Assembly (NCBI GenBank): GCA_035378985.1 | Contig: DAOSUR010000028.1 | Location: 6,979-14,517 of the forward strand | DNA length: 7,539 nt | Direction of reading: 5' to 3' | Origin: Anaerohalosphaeraceae bacterium | Lineage (GTDB): Bacteria; Planctomycetota; Phycisphaerae; Sedimentisphaerales; Anaerohalosphaeraceae | Shown: positions 1-5,470 of the stretch, in pieces | How positions within the stretch are numbered: the stretch's first letter is position 1 | Layout: each line of letters begins with the position of its first letter | Program-made: the position numbers and the translations under genes | Notes under the pieces: generated by a model | Told to the model about the DNA's origin: nothing | Seen by the model: only the letters and a program-made list of their open reading frames with translations | Databases searched by the model: none

Positions 1-18
1 AATGGAAAGGACAAGAAT

Positions 19-396
19 ATGAGTTTGGCGTATGAAACGGGAACAGGGCCGTTTACACTGACGGCTGGAGCAGATTTAGAGGCAGACCGGCTGGTAAAGA
101 TTTCCACTCGCGGCTCGGTTGTGTATTGCGGCAACGGAGAAGTTCCGATTGGAATTGCCCGCAATGCGGCGGCCAGCGGTCAATCGGTCGCGGTGCAGCC
201 GTTGACCGGCGGCGTTGTGCGGATTACAGGGGCCGGAGCCATTAGTGCCGGCGCGGCGATTTACTGTGCGGCCAACGGAAAAGTGGGTGGCAGCGGAACG
301 GGCAAGGTCATCGGGTATGCATTGACCGACATTACCGCCGACGGCGGCAAAGGTGCAGCGGTGCTTACGTGGACGCCGCTGGTTGCCGCTGGTTGA
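19..396 (+). CDS. Capsid decoration (cement) protein, DUF2190-like
   Basis: A 125-residue protein, probably a small structural protein that binds the outside of the assembled capsid and stabilises it (the role of lambda gpD). The sequence is rich in Gly, Ala and Val with short beta strands, and has the layout typical of DUF2190-type cement proteins: a 'DLEADRLVKIS' segment near residue 20, a 'PIGIARNAAASGQSVAV' segment around 43-59, then 'AGAAIYCAANGKVG' and 'VIGYALTDI' before a short beta-strand end. Its position directly before the major capsid gene supports this call. The start at 19 has GAAAGG about 8 bases upstream. There is no signal peptide or membrane segment. The family call rests on pattern recognition, not a search, but the context is strong. 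Confidence 0.8.
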   Translation: MSLAYETGTGPFTLTAGADLEADRLVKISTRGSVVYCGNGEVPIGIARNAAASGQSVAVQPLTGGVVRITGAGAISAGAAIYCAANGKVGGSGTGKVIGYALTDITADGGKGAAVLTWTPLVAAG

Positions 397-430
397 AGCA
401 GAGGAATAATTTTGACGAAAGGAATAAGCG

Positions 431-1444
431 ATGAGACCGGAATCTGCAAGTGTAATTTTTCGCGATGACATTGCCGCGCTGGTGCAAGAGTACATGGACA
501 CCAAAGCGGCATCGAAGTTCATTGGGCGGCGAGCCGCTCCGCTGTTTGTTCATCCGTTATACGCTGGCGAGTATCCGATTTTTCGGAGAGACGCTTTTAA
601 GAAGCGGACGGAAGATGCGAGAGCAGCTGATGGTCGGTACAATCGGATTATCGCCGAGTTTGGGCGCGGCACGTTTTCAACGGCCGACAGGGGCTTAGAA
701 ACGTTTGTCGACAAGCGAACCCAGAAGCGCTTTCTGCATTTGTTTGACGCAGAAGTGGCCGCCGCAAAGCCGCTGGTGCATCAAGTACTGATGGGCCACG
801 AGGCAAGAGTGGCCTCCCTTTATGCATCGGCGCCTTTGACCGGACACAACGTAAGTGCCGCGTGGTCAAACTCTTCGACGGCTGTACCGCTGGATGATTT
901 GCAGTCGGGGATTGATGCTCTTTCGGATGCCTGCGGATGTATGCCGGAAGACATTACGCTGATTATTCCACGCAAGGATTACCAAGAGATGATGCGTACA
1001 GCTCAAGTTTCGGACAAATGCAAATACACGTATCCCGGCGTGGTGCCGAGCATGCTGGCCCCGGATGAAGTGTCGGCGATGCTTCGCATCAAAAATGTCT
1101 TGGTAGGCAACAGTGCCTATGACAGCAAAGAAGAAGGGATTGCTGAATCGAACACGCAGTTTTGGACGCCTGGCGCCATTTATCTGGCTGTGCTGGCGAA
1201 TGGGCCGGAAGACGATTTATCCGTTCCTTCCGCGGCGCGTACCATTGTCTGCGGTTCGCTCGAAGACGACTTGACGCTTGTCGATGTCGATGCGGTTGTC
1301 GACGACTTTTTGGTCATCGAGAGTTATGTCTCGGCAGAAACGCGCTCAACGGTGCTGCGAGTACGCGCCGAGTATGACCAGATTCTGCAAGTGCCGGATG
1401 ACCCGGATTGTTTGATTTACAAGATTGTGAATGCGAGCAATTAA
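431..1444 (+). CDS. Major capsid protein (HK97-fold, lambda gpE-like group)
   Basis: A 337-residue protein expected to form the icosahedral shell. The length fits the lambda E-type branch of HK97-fold capsid proteins, which are made without a fused protease. The sequence fits the group: a charged N-arm and a basic segment (about residues 50-71) that could form the extended loop; a long helix at about 105-130; a Trp (W145) followed by a 'PLDDLQSGIDAL' helix, typical of the start of the P domain; 'EDITLIIPRKDYQEMM' at 173-188; 'IKNVLVGNSAYDSKEEG' at 220-236; and 'FWTPGAIYLAV' at 244-254, the usual Trp-containing strand. The C-terminal part ('VIESYVSAETRSTVLRV') is beta-rich. AAAGGA lies 7 bases before the ATG. 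The gap from the decoration gene is only 34 bases. No maturation protease or scaffold is visible, so both are presumably encoded upstream. Confidence 0.88.
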   Translation: MRPESASVIFRDDIAALVQEYMDTKAASKFIGRRAAPLFVHPLYAGEYPIFRRDAFKKRTEDARAADGRYNRIIAEFGRGTFSTADRGLETFVDKRTQKRFLHLFDAEVAAAKPLVHQVLMGHEARVASLYASAPLTGHNVSAAWSNSSTAVPLDDLQSGIDALSDACGCMPEDITLIIPRKDYQEMMRTAQVSDKCKYTYPGVVPSMLAPDEVSAMLRIKNVLVGNSAYDSKEEGIAESNTQFWTPGAIYLAVLANGPEDDLSVPSAARTIVCGSLEDDLTLVDVDAVVDDFLVIESYVSAETRSTVLRVRAEYDQILQVPDDPDCLIYKIVNASN

Positions 1445-1467
1445 ATGAGCAGGATCGCACTCTGGAA

Positions 1468-1504
1468 TCAGACCGGCCGGCATTGACTCTGCCGGCCGAT
1501 CTGA
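1468..1504 (+). promoter_or_regulatory. Intercistronic hairpin between capsid gene and next gene
   Basis: A near-perfect inverted repeat. The 15-base arms at 1468-1482 and 1490-1504 flank a 7-base loop (TTGACTC). Fourteen of fifteen positions pair, with one C-A mismatch five pairs from the base, and the inner nine pairs are mostly G-C. There is no U-run after it: it is followed directly by AAAAGGAG, the ribosome binding site of the next gene. It therefore does not look like a standard intrinsic terminator. It may protect the 3' end of the capsid mRNA, attenuate read-through, or modulate translation of the next gene. The structure is read directly from the sequence; its function is inferred. 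Confidence 0.75.
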
Positions 1505-1516
1505 AAAGGAGCTTAT

Positions 1517-1855
1517 ATGGGCAATGGCATTGCAATTCATACGCGAACCCTTTTGAACCTGAATGAGGGCTCCAATTGGTACGCGAGAATCCTGAACGCT
1601 ACGACCTTGCAGATATGGGATGGCGCCTCAAAAAAACTCTCTTCGGACGTGAGTTGGGCCGATAGTGCTTTGTCGATGACGAATGCGACGGCAACAATCG
1701 GCGGCTGGACGCTTACGCTGCCGGAAGAATTGCCGGCGGGGATGTATTACATCATATTCTACCAAAGCGCTTCTCCGTCGTCTTCCGACTCTCCGGATAT
1801 GGCGGTGTACATCGAGTATCAGCGAGGCGTAGCTCGAATGATTTATAACCTATAA
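1517..1855 (+). CDS. Small beta-rich phage structural protein of unknown role (FI position)
   Basis: A 112-residue protein of unknown function. It lies where lambda has FI, between the capsid protein and the FII-like joining protein, but I see no resemblance to FI. The sequence looks like one beta sandwich: 'WYARILNATTLQIWDG' (21-36), an acidic and polar middle, 'GGWTLTLPEELPAGMYYIIFYQ' split across about 62-83, then a Ser-rich turn (84-92) and a final strand 'AVYIEYQRG'. The pattern Y-A-x-I-x-N...W-x-G...L-P-x-x-x-P-A-G-x-Y recalls a small beta-domain family I associate with prophage structural regions, with no established role. AAAGGAG is 5 bases before the ATG, directly after the strong hairpin. 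Its stop overlaps the next start (TAATG). It could be a connector accessory or a surface protein. Confidence 0.6.
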   Translation: MGNGIAIHTRTLLNLNEGSNWYARILNATTLQIWDGASKKLSSDVSWADSALSMTNATATIGGWTLTLPEELPAGMYYIIFYQSASPSSSDSPDMAVYIEYQRGVARMIYNL

Positions 1856-2193
1856 TGCCTTCGTTCGATGACATTTTAGTATCGGAGTCCGAAAAATTTC
1901 TTCGCCTTTTCGGCGAGCCGGTTCTTTTAATTGCGCCCAGCGGAGAAGAGCGTGAGGTGTTGGCTGTTGTAGAGCGGAATCCGATCAGCCCGATGCCGAA
2001 CGAGATGGGGACTTCTTGTACGATAGAGGCCGAGATGATGAACGATAATCAAAAAGGGTTGGCTGCGTCGGAGTTTGATTCGAACCAATGGCAGATTAAA
2101 CTTCCGGTACGAGTAGGCGGAAGCAAACAAATCAGAACGATTAGTCATATTATTGCGCAAGACGCCGGGATGATACGCGTAGGGATTCGCTGA
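1855..2193 (+). CDS. Head-tail joining protein (lambda gpFII-like)
   Basis: A 112-residue protein, probably the head-tail connector or stopper that seals the portal vertex and provides the tail docking surface. It has a short N-terminal helix ('SFDDILVSESEKFLRLFGEP', residues 3-22), then a beta-rich body with 'VLLIAPSGEEREVLAVVERNP' at about 23-43, 'WQIKLPVRVGG' at about 80-90, and a final 'AQDAGMIRVGIR'. This layout (helix, 'G-x-P-V', 'V-x-R-x-P', strands ending in 'D-A-G-M') is typical of FII or Phage_attach-type joining proteins. Size and gene order agree. The start overlaps the preceding stop by one base (TAATG), and there is no good Shine-Dalgarno nearby, which suggests translational coupling. 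The call is family-level inference. Confidence 0.7.
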   Translation: MPSFDDILVSESEKFLRLFGEPVLLIAPSGEEREVLAVVERNPISPMPNEMGTSCTIEAEMMNDNQKGLAASEFDSNQWQIKLPVRVGGSKQIRTISHIIAQDAGMIRVGIR

Positions 2194-2759
2194 TGGAAAT
2201 ACAAATCAAAATCGACAAAGACCAAATCAAGCAGCTTGAGAATCGGCTGGGCCGAGCGAAAAATCAGCTGCCGCGGGTTTTGGCCAGTGCGATTAACGAT
2301 ACAGTTCTGCAATTGAGAACGCGTCTTGTACGTGATTTGGCGGCTGACATTGGTTCGAAGATTTCGGCGGTTCGGCGACGAACGAGGGTGTCTAAGGCAT
2401 CGGTGAGGACTCTTTCTGCTTGTTTATCGATAAGTCCAAGCCGCATCGGGCTGATTGATTTATATGCGAGGCAGACACCAAAGGGAGTTTCGTATCGAGC
2501 AGGCCGCGGCGGAAAGGGATTTGCCGAGCATGCGTTTATTCAAACGATGAGAGGCGGGTCTCTCCAAGTGGCCAGGCGTGTAAGCGGTCAAGGCCCCAGC
2601 GGACTTGTTCCGCGATACCCGATTGCGGTTCTCAAGGGCCCTTCGCCGGCAATGATTGAGGAGAAAGGGGGCTACCTGCCGGCACACAAACAGCAGGCCG
2701 CGGAGATTTTGAACAGTCGAATCAAGAGCAAGGTGGATTGGATTCTGAGCAAACGATGA
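2193..2759 (+). CDS. Minor tail protein Z (gpZ-like)
   Basis: A 188-residue basic protein resembling the prophage minor tail protein Z family. In lambda, gpZ acts late in tail assembly and is needed for tails to give infectious particles. Visible hallmarks are the N-terminal helix around 'LPRVLASAINDTVLQLRTRL' (26-45), the following basic helix with 'ISAVRRRTRVSKAS', a strand region 'GLIDLYARQTPKGVSYRAG' (86-104), then 'HAFIQTMRGG', 'VARRVSG' and 'RYPIAVLKGPSPAM' (141-154), and a C-terminal amphipathic helix. The combination 'F-I-x-x-M...R...P-I-x-x-L-x-G-P-S' is the most telling. It starts with a TGATG overlap with the joining protein gene, preceded by AGGGA at a spacing of 7, and its end overlaps the next start. 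Confidence 0.8.
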   Translation: MEIQIKIDKDQIKQLENRLGRAKNQLPRVLASAINDTVLQLRTRLVRDLAADIGSKISAVRRRTRVSKASVRTLSACLSISPSRIGLIDLYARQTPKGVSYRAGRGGKGFAEHAFIQTMRGGSLQVARRVSGQGPSGLVPRYPIAVLKGPSPAMIEEKGGYLPAHKQQAAEILNSRIKSKVDWILSKR

Positions 2760-3769
2760 AGAATCTATATGTTATTGGAGAAGCAGAATCGCCTGTAATG
2801 ACCGGCGTGTATGTTTGGCGAGGAACCTTGTCGGGAACGCACGCTTGGTATCAGTGCGATTCGATTCGACGAATCTATTACGATGAAGGTCAATCACGGT
2901 GGTTGGCCTATAAAGACAATTCGCCGGAACCGCCGAGCATTTGGGCCGGGCCGGCGGAGTCCGAAATCGGACGTTATGTGCCGCTCAGCAACGCCAGCGG
3001 CAATATGACGATAAGAGTTTTGGGCTGCATTCCGGGCAAGATTCTTGTTCAAGGGTCTCTCAGCCCGGACGTTTCGGGCGAATATACGCTGACAAACTTT
3101 TTGACACCGATTTATCAAAAAGGGGCCTCGGATTATCCGAGGATTGAGTACAATAATATAGACAGGGGGTATCTTTTGATTCCGACGGAGGGGGACGGCT
3201 TTTGGCGGAAAATCGGGTATCGCGATGACGGCCCGTTAGGGGACTATACGGAGGCCCTCGGTGAGGGCCTGTCCGGCACGCCCTCGGTGAAAGAGGGGAT
3301 GTTCGGCCAGCCGGTTATCGAATGCATTGCTCAAAAGATTCTATCGACGCTTCAAGGCGTGTTGGAATTAAACGGCTATTCTGTGTCTTTGACGGCACAT
3401 CGGCCAACTCGGATTGACTGGCAAGACATCAATCCGCTGGATAAGCGGGCCATCCTGGTGGCTGAAGAGAACCGGGAATATGCAAGTCCCGCTGTAGGAT
3501 GTGATGACCGTGTTCAGACGTACGGGATTTACATTCTGTCGCTGCCCTCTGAATCTGATCCAAGGGCGGCAGATGCGCACGCTAACCAGATTGCCGCCTC
3601 TGTTCACAAAGCGATTATGGCGGATTGGACGTGCGGCGGGCTGGCCGAAAATGTTGAATTGATACACGACAATCGCGCCGAGGCCCGAGAAGCGGAATGG
3701 CCAGGTGTGATTCTGAAGTACGACGTTCACTATCGTACAAAATTGGGAGACCCTTATTCACGTGTTTGA
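2756..3769 (+). CDS. Tail terminator (gpU-like) fused to two N-terminal beta-rich modules
   Basis: A 337-residue protein in two parts. Residues ~183-337 look like a tail terminator or completion protein, which caps the finished tube and binds the head: a first helix 'PVIECIAQKILSTLQGVL', an acidic 'ILVAEENREY', 'YGIYILSLPSE', the helix 'ADAHANQIAASVHKAIM', and a final strand 'GVILKYDVHYRTKLGDPY'. Its place between gpZ and the tube protein is exactly that of lambda U. Residues ~11-177 hold two tandem modules of about 78 residues, sharing 'SP-x-[MV]-[TS]-G-x-Y', 'YQ', 'R-I-x-Y' and a later 'G-x-Y...SG'. Such modules occur in phage structural proteins, but I know no assigned function. I chose ATG 2756, which overlaps the previous stop (ATGA). 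The upstream TTG at 2738 has AGGTGG only one base away. An internal ATG at 3299 could yield a 156-residue terminator alone. Confidence 0.72.
   Translation: MKNLYVIGEAESPVMTGVYVWRGTLSGTHAWYQCDSIRRIYYDEGQSRWLAYKDNSPEPPSIWAGPAESEIGRYVPLSNASGNMTIRVLGCIPGKILVQGSLSPDVSGEYTLTNFLTPIYQKGASDYPRIEYNNIDRGYLLIPTEGDGFWRKIGYRDDGPLGDYTEALGEGLSGTPSVKEGMFGQPVIECIAQKILSTLQGVLELNGYSVSLTAHRPTRIDWQDINPLDKRAILVAEENREYASPAVGCDDRVQTYGIYILSLPSESDPRAADAHANQIAASVHKAIMADWTCGGLAENVELIHDNRAEAREAEWPGVILKYDVHYRTKLGDPYSRV
3056..3286 (+). repeat. Second copy of a duplicated ~78-residue module inside the tail-terminator gene
   Basis: Codons 101-177 of the 2756-3769 gene repeat the pattern of codons 11-88. Both copies begin 'SP-x-[MV]-[TS]-G-x-Y', have 'YQ' about 12-22 residues later, then 'R-I-x-Y', an aromatic-rich middle ending in a Trp, and a 'G-x-Y' plus 'SG' near the end. 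The similarity is visible only at the protein level and the DNA copies are clearly diverged, so the duplication is old or the two modules were acquired separately. Confidence 0.5.
3252..3290 (+). repeat. Perfect hairpin plus 10-base direct repeat at the module/terminator junction
   Basis: AGGCCCTC (3252-3259) and GAGGGCCT (3263-3270) are perfect 8-base inverted arms around GGT. The word CCCTCGGTGA occurs at 3255-3264 and again at 3281-3290, offset by 26 bases, so the two copies are read in different frames. The structure falls in the linker between the tandem modules and the gpU-like domain, just before an in-frame ATG at 3299. This is read directly from the sequence; its role (junction scar, RNA structure) is inference. 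Confidence 0.6.
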
Positions 3770-3784
3770 AAGAAGAGGCGAAAA

Positions 3785-4714
3785 ATGGGAAGCGCAAGAA
3801 GGCGATTGCTGTTTATCACGTTAGAGTCGGAAAAGGGAGTGTGGACATTGCCGGATATTCCTGTGCTGGCCGAGGATTATGAGTTTACCCGAGCGACCGA
3901 ACATTCTCCGGTAGCCGGCGGCGGCAAATATATCGGGCCGAACAATGTCGGCTCCCTCGAGCCGAATTTGGGAATCTGCAAATTCAAGGTGCGTTTCCGC
4001 AGCACTGGAAGTTCCGCTGCGATGAGTGCGGATTTGGCGGCTCTGCTTCAGGCGTGCGGGTTTAAAAAGACGAACGAGGTCTATACGTTCCCGACATCGA
4101 GCTGGTCTGACCAAAAAACGCTGTCGATAGCCAGTTATGAGATAATCGGCGGCAGTGCCCTGCATAAGGGCCTGTCGGGGGCGATGGGAACGTGCAAGTT
4201 TGTCAAAACGATTCCCGGGCAAAAATTAGAAGTGGAGTTTGAGTTTAAAGGAGTCTGGCGAGAAGTCTCGAAAGAATCAATTCCCGTTTCTTGGTCTCCG
4301 AACTCGATTGCAGGAATGAAGGCGTCTGCTTTTACGATTGACAGTGCCGCCAAAAAAATATCGAGTCTGGAAATTGACGGCGGCCAGTCGGTGGTGCCGG
4401 AACCAGACCCGAATGGAACAAACGAAGTGGCCAGTTTTATAATTGCCGATGTATCGCCGAAGATAAAAGTTGATCCAGAAACAGAGCTGCCGGACAGTTA
4501 TAACTATGATTCTTTGTTTGAATCTCAAACGCCGGCGGCCATTCAGGCCGTCTTTGATGATGGAACCTACAAAGCTGTTTTTGCGATGCCGTCAGCGGAG
4601 ATTATCCAGATTGAGAATAAAGACCGAGACGGGATTTATGCGTATGACTTAACGTACAGTCTAAACAACAGCAGCGGCGACGATGCCCTGACAATTACAA
4701 TGGGAGCGGTCTAA
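3785..4714 (+). CDS. Major tail tube protein
   Basis: A 309-residue protein, probably the subunit that stacks in rings to build the non-contractile tail tube (the role of lambda gpV). The N-terminal region has the usual tube features: 'ITLESEKGVW', then 'PVLAEDYEFTR' and 'KYIGPNNVGSLEPNLGICKFKVRF' spread over about 26-71, followed by the helix 'MSADLAALLQACGFKK' (80-95), whose 'LL-x-A-C-G' is highly typical. After it come 'YTFPTSSW', 'GALHKGLSGAMGTCKF'-type glycine turns (about 122-139) and 'VEFEFKGVW' (150-158). The second half (170-309) is beta-rich with no recognised added domain. The length fits the roughly 300-residue tube proteins of many siphophages and exceeds lambda V. GAAGAGG lies 6 bases before the ATG. 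The position between the terminator and the chaperone pair matches lambda U-V-G. Confidence 0.85.
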   Translation: MGSARRRLLFITLESEKGVWTLPDIPVLAEDYEFTRATEHSPVAGGGKYIGPNNVGSLEPNLGICKFKVRFRSTGSSAAMSADLAALLQACGFKKTNEVYTFPTSSWSDQKTLSIASYEIIGGSALHKGLSGAMGTCKFVKTIPGQKLEVEFEFKGVWREVSKESIPVSWSPNSIAGMKASAFTIDSAAKKISSLEIDGGQSVVPEPDPNGTNEVASFIIADVSPKIKVDPETELPDSYNYDSLFESQTPAAIQAVFDDGTYKAVFAMPSAEIIQIENKDRDGIYAYDLTYSLNNSSGDDALTITMGAV

Positions 4715-4715
4715 A

Positions 4716-5204
4716 ATGCCGATAGCACTTAATCCCAACAAAACATACTGGATTTCACTGGCTTCTGACGAAGACGCCTTGCCGGCGGAGGAACGGCCTG
4801 CGTTTGAATATCGGTACTTGACGTATGCCGAAACAATGGATTTTTCTGAGCGAATGACCGAATATGCAAACTGGGTTGAATCGCTTGGGAGCGGAAAAGA
4901 GCAGGCCAACGAACGCACGATGCAGCGGCTGCAGGAGTTATCCGCCCGCTTGATAGAAGCGGCAGGGTCTAAAATGGTTGGCTGGCGAAACTTGTATGAT
5001 GACAAAGGAAAACCCATTGCTTTTGATAGGGAAAAATTGCCGGGCATCTGCACACTGGCTGAATTGATTGAACTGGTGCAGCGGCAGATGATGCAGCAGG
5101 GGCCGAGCGTGGAGGATAAAAAAAAATTAGAATCGCCGTTGCCCTGCAATACGGCCAGCTCTGCGACGGCGGCTGCGAGTGTGCCGACCCGCCGACAGAC
5201 ATAG
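4716..5204 (+). CDS. Tail assembly chaperone, G-like (unshifted product)
   Basis: A 162-residue protein resembling the G-type tail assembly chaperone, which coats or solubilises the tape measure protein and recruits tube subunits but is absent from the finished tail. Visible features are an N-terminal 'KTYWISLASDED' strand, 'FEYRYLTYAETMDFSERM' (30-47), a long helical middle with 'MQRLQELSARLIEAAGSKMVGWRNL' spread over 69-93, and 'IAFDREKLPGICTLAELIELVQRQM' over 101-125. These match the usual 'R-Y-L-T', 'G-W-x-N' and 'L-x-x-x-E-x-x-E-L' signature. Past the A9 run, the last 25 residues are low-complexity Ser/Ala/Thr/Pro, which fits an overlap read-out. It begins two bases after the tube gene stop, with GGGAG 9 bases before the ATG. 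Some ribosomes probably slip at 5120-5126 into the longer product. Confidence 0.8.
   Translation: MPIALNPNKTYWISLASDEDALPAEERPAFEYRYLTYAETMDFSERMTEYANWVESLGSGKEQANERTMQRLQELSARLIEAAGSKMVGWRNLYDDKGKPIAFDREKLPGICTLAELIELVQRQMMQQGPSVEDKKKLESPLPCNTASSATAAASVPTRRQT
5111..5171 (+). promoter_or_regulatory. Programmed -1 frameshift element (SD-like site, A9 slippery run, hairpin)
   Basis: Three elements lie in line. GGAGG (5111-5115) is an internal Shine-Dalgarno-like site. Then come nine A bases (5118-5126), containing A AAA AAA at 5120-5126 in the correct phase for a -1 slip. After an 8-base spacer there is a hairpin: 5135-5142 (GCCGTTGC) pairs with GCAA (5146-5149) and CCGG-complementary CGGC (5152-5155), with a 2-base bulge. 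An alternative 6-bp stem is CGCCGT (5134-5139) with ACGGCG (5166-5171). The layout resembles the dnaX site of E. coli, although the SD-like site is closer to the slippery run than in dnaX. Slippage would fuse codon 137 of the chaperone to the -1 frame. Confidence 0.72.
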
Positions 5205-5470
5205 AGCCGGCGGTGCTGCGATGTCCGGCCTGTGATGGAGTCGGCTGTGATTTTTGCGGCGATACGGGAGATTGCGTAATAAACAAGTGCCCGAAGAAGA
5301 TGCTGGATAAAGAAACAGAATATGTTTTGGAGGCCGCAGAAATGTACGCGAAAGGATTGCCGCCGCTGCAAGGCGGAATGTTAGATCAATCTTTTTCGTT
5401 CATTCGAGCCGCCCGCTTGGTGTGGGCGGAAGAGCGCTTTTGGAAAAATAAATTAGGGATTATGGAATGA
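5126..5470 (+). CDS. Tail assembly chaperone GT extension (-1 frame, cysteine-rich)
   Basis: The -1 reading frame that continues the G-like chaperone. Joined at 5126, the fusion is 251 residues: 137 from frame 0 plus 114 here. The frame opens right after a stop at 5117-5119, overlaps the end of the unshifted gene, and has no convincing start of its own. A GTG at 5213 would give 85 residues but would cut off three of the cysteines. In lambda, gpGT links the G part on the tape measure to the tube protein through the T part. The extension has 9 Cys in 43 residues, including 'CPACDGVGCDFCGDTG', close to the C-x-x-C-x-G-x-G repeats of the DnaJ zinc domain. It probably binds zinc. A helical C-terminus follows ('EYVLEAAEMYAKGLPP', then 'SFIRAARLVWAEERFWKNK'). 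It ends overlapping the next ATG (ATGA). Confidence 0.7.
   Translation: MRIAVALQYGQLCDGGCECADPPTDIEPAVLRCPACDGVGCDFCGDTGDCVINKCPKKMLDKETEYVLEAAEMYAKGLPPLQGGMLDQSFSFIRAARLVWAEERFWKNKLGIME

Noticed and set aside
76..522. Long minus-strand open frame across the decoration and capsid genes
   Set aside because: It is the antisense of well-supported genes, with a Arg/Ser/Asn-rich composition typical of shadow frames. The other long minus-strand frames (for example 4661-5371 and 6101-6520) were rejected for the same reason.
1445..1486. Small ORF (13 codons) starting at ATG 1445 after the capsid stop
   Set aside because: It has no ribosome binding site, ends inside the hairpin, and shows no recognisable protein pattern.
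1468..1504. Intrinsic terminator at the post-capsid hairpin
   Set aside because: Neither strand has a T-run after the stem, so it is listed as a regulatory hairpin instead.
1483..1518. Promoter from TTGACT (1483) and TTATAT (1513)
   Set aside because: The spacer is 24 bases, far from 17, and the TTGACT lies in the loop of the hairpin.
2738..2755. TTG start at 2738 for the tail-terminator gene
   Set aside because: AGGTGG is only one base before the TTG, whereas ATG 2756 gives a standard ATGA overlap with the preceding stop.
3697..3882. Plus-strand 61-residue frame spanning the terminator/tube boundary
   Set aside because: It overlaps both flanking genes out of frame and has no independent start signal or recognisable product.
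5213..5470. Independent 85-residue gene starting at GTG 5213
   Set aside because: There is no convincing Shine-Dalgarno, the start lies inside the cysteine cluster, and the frame is open back to the A9 run exactly as a -1 frameshift product needs.
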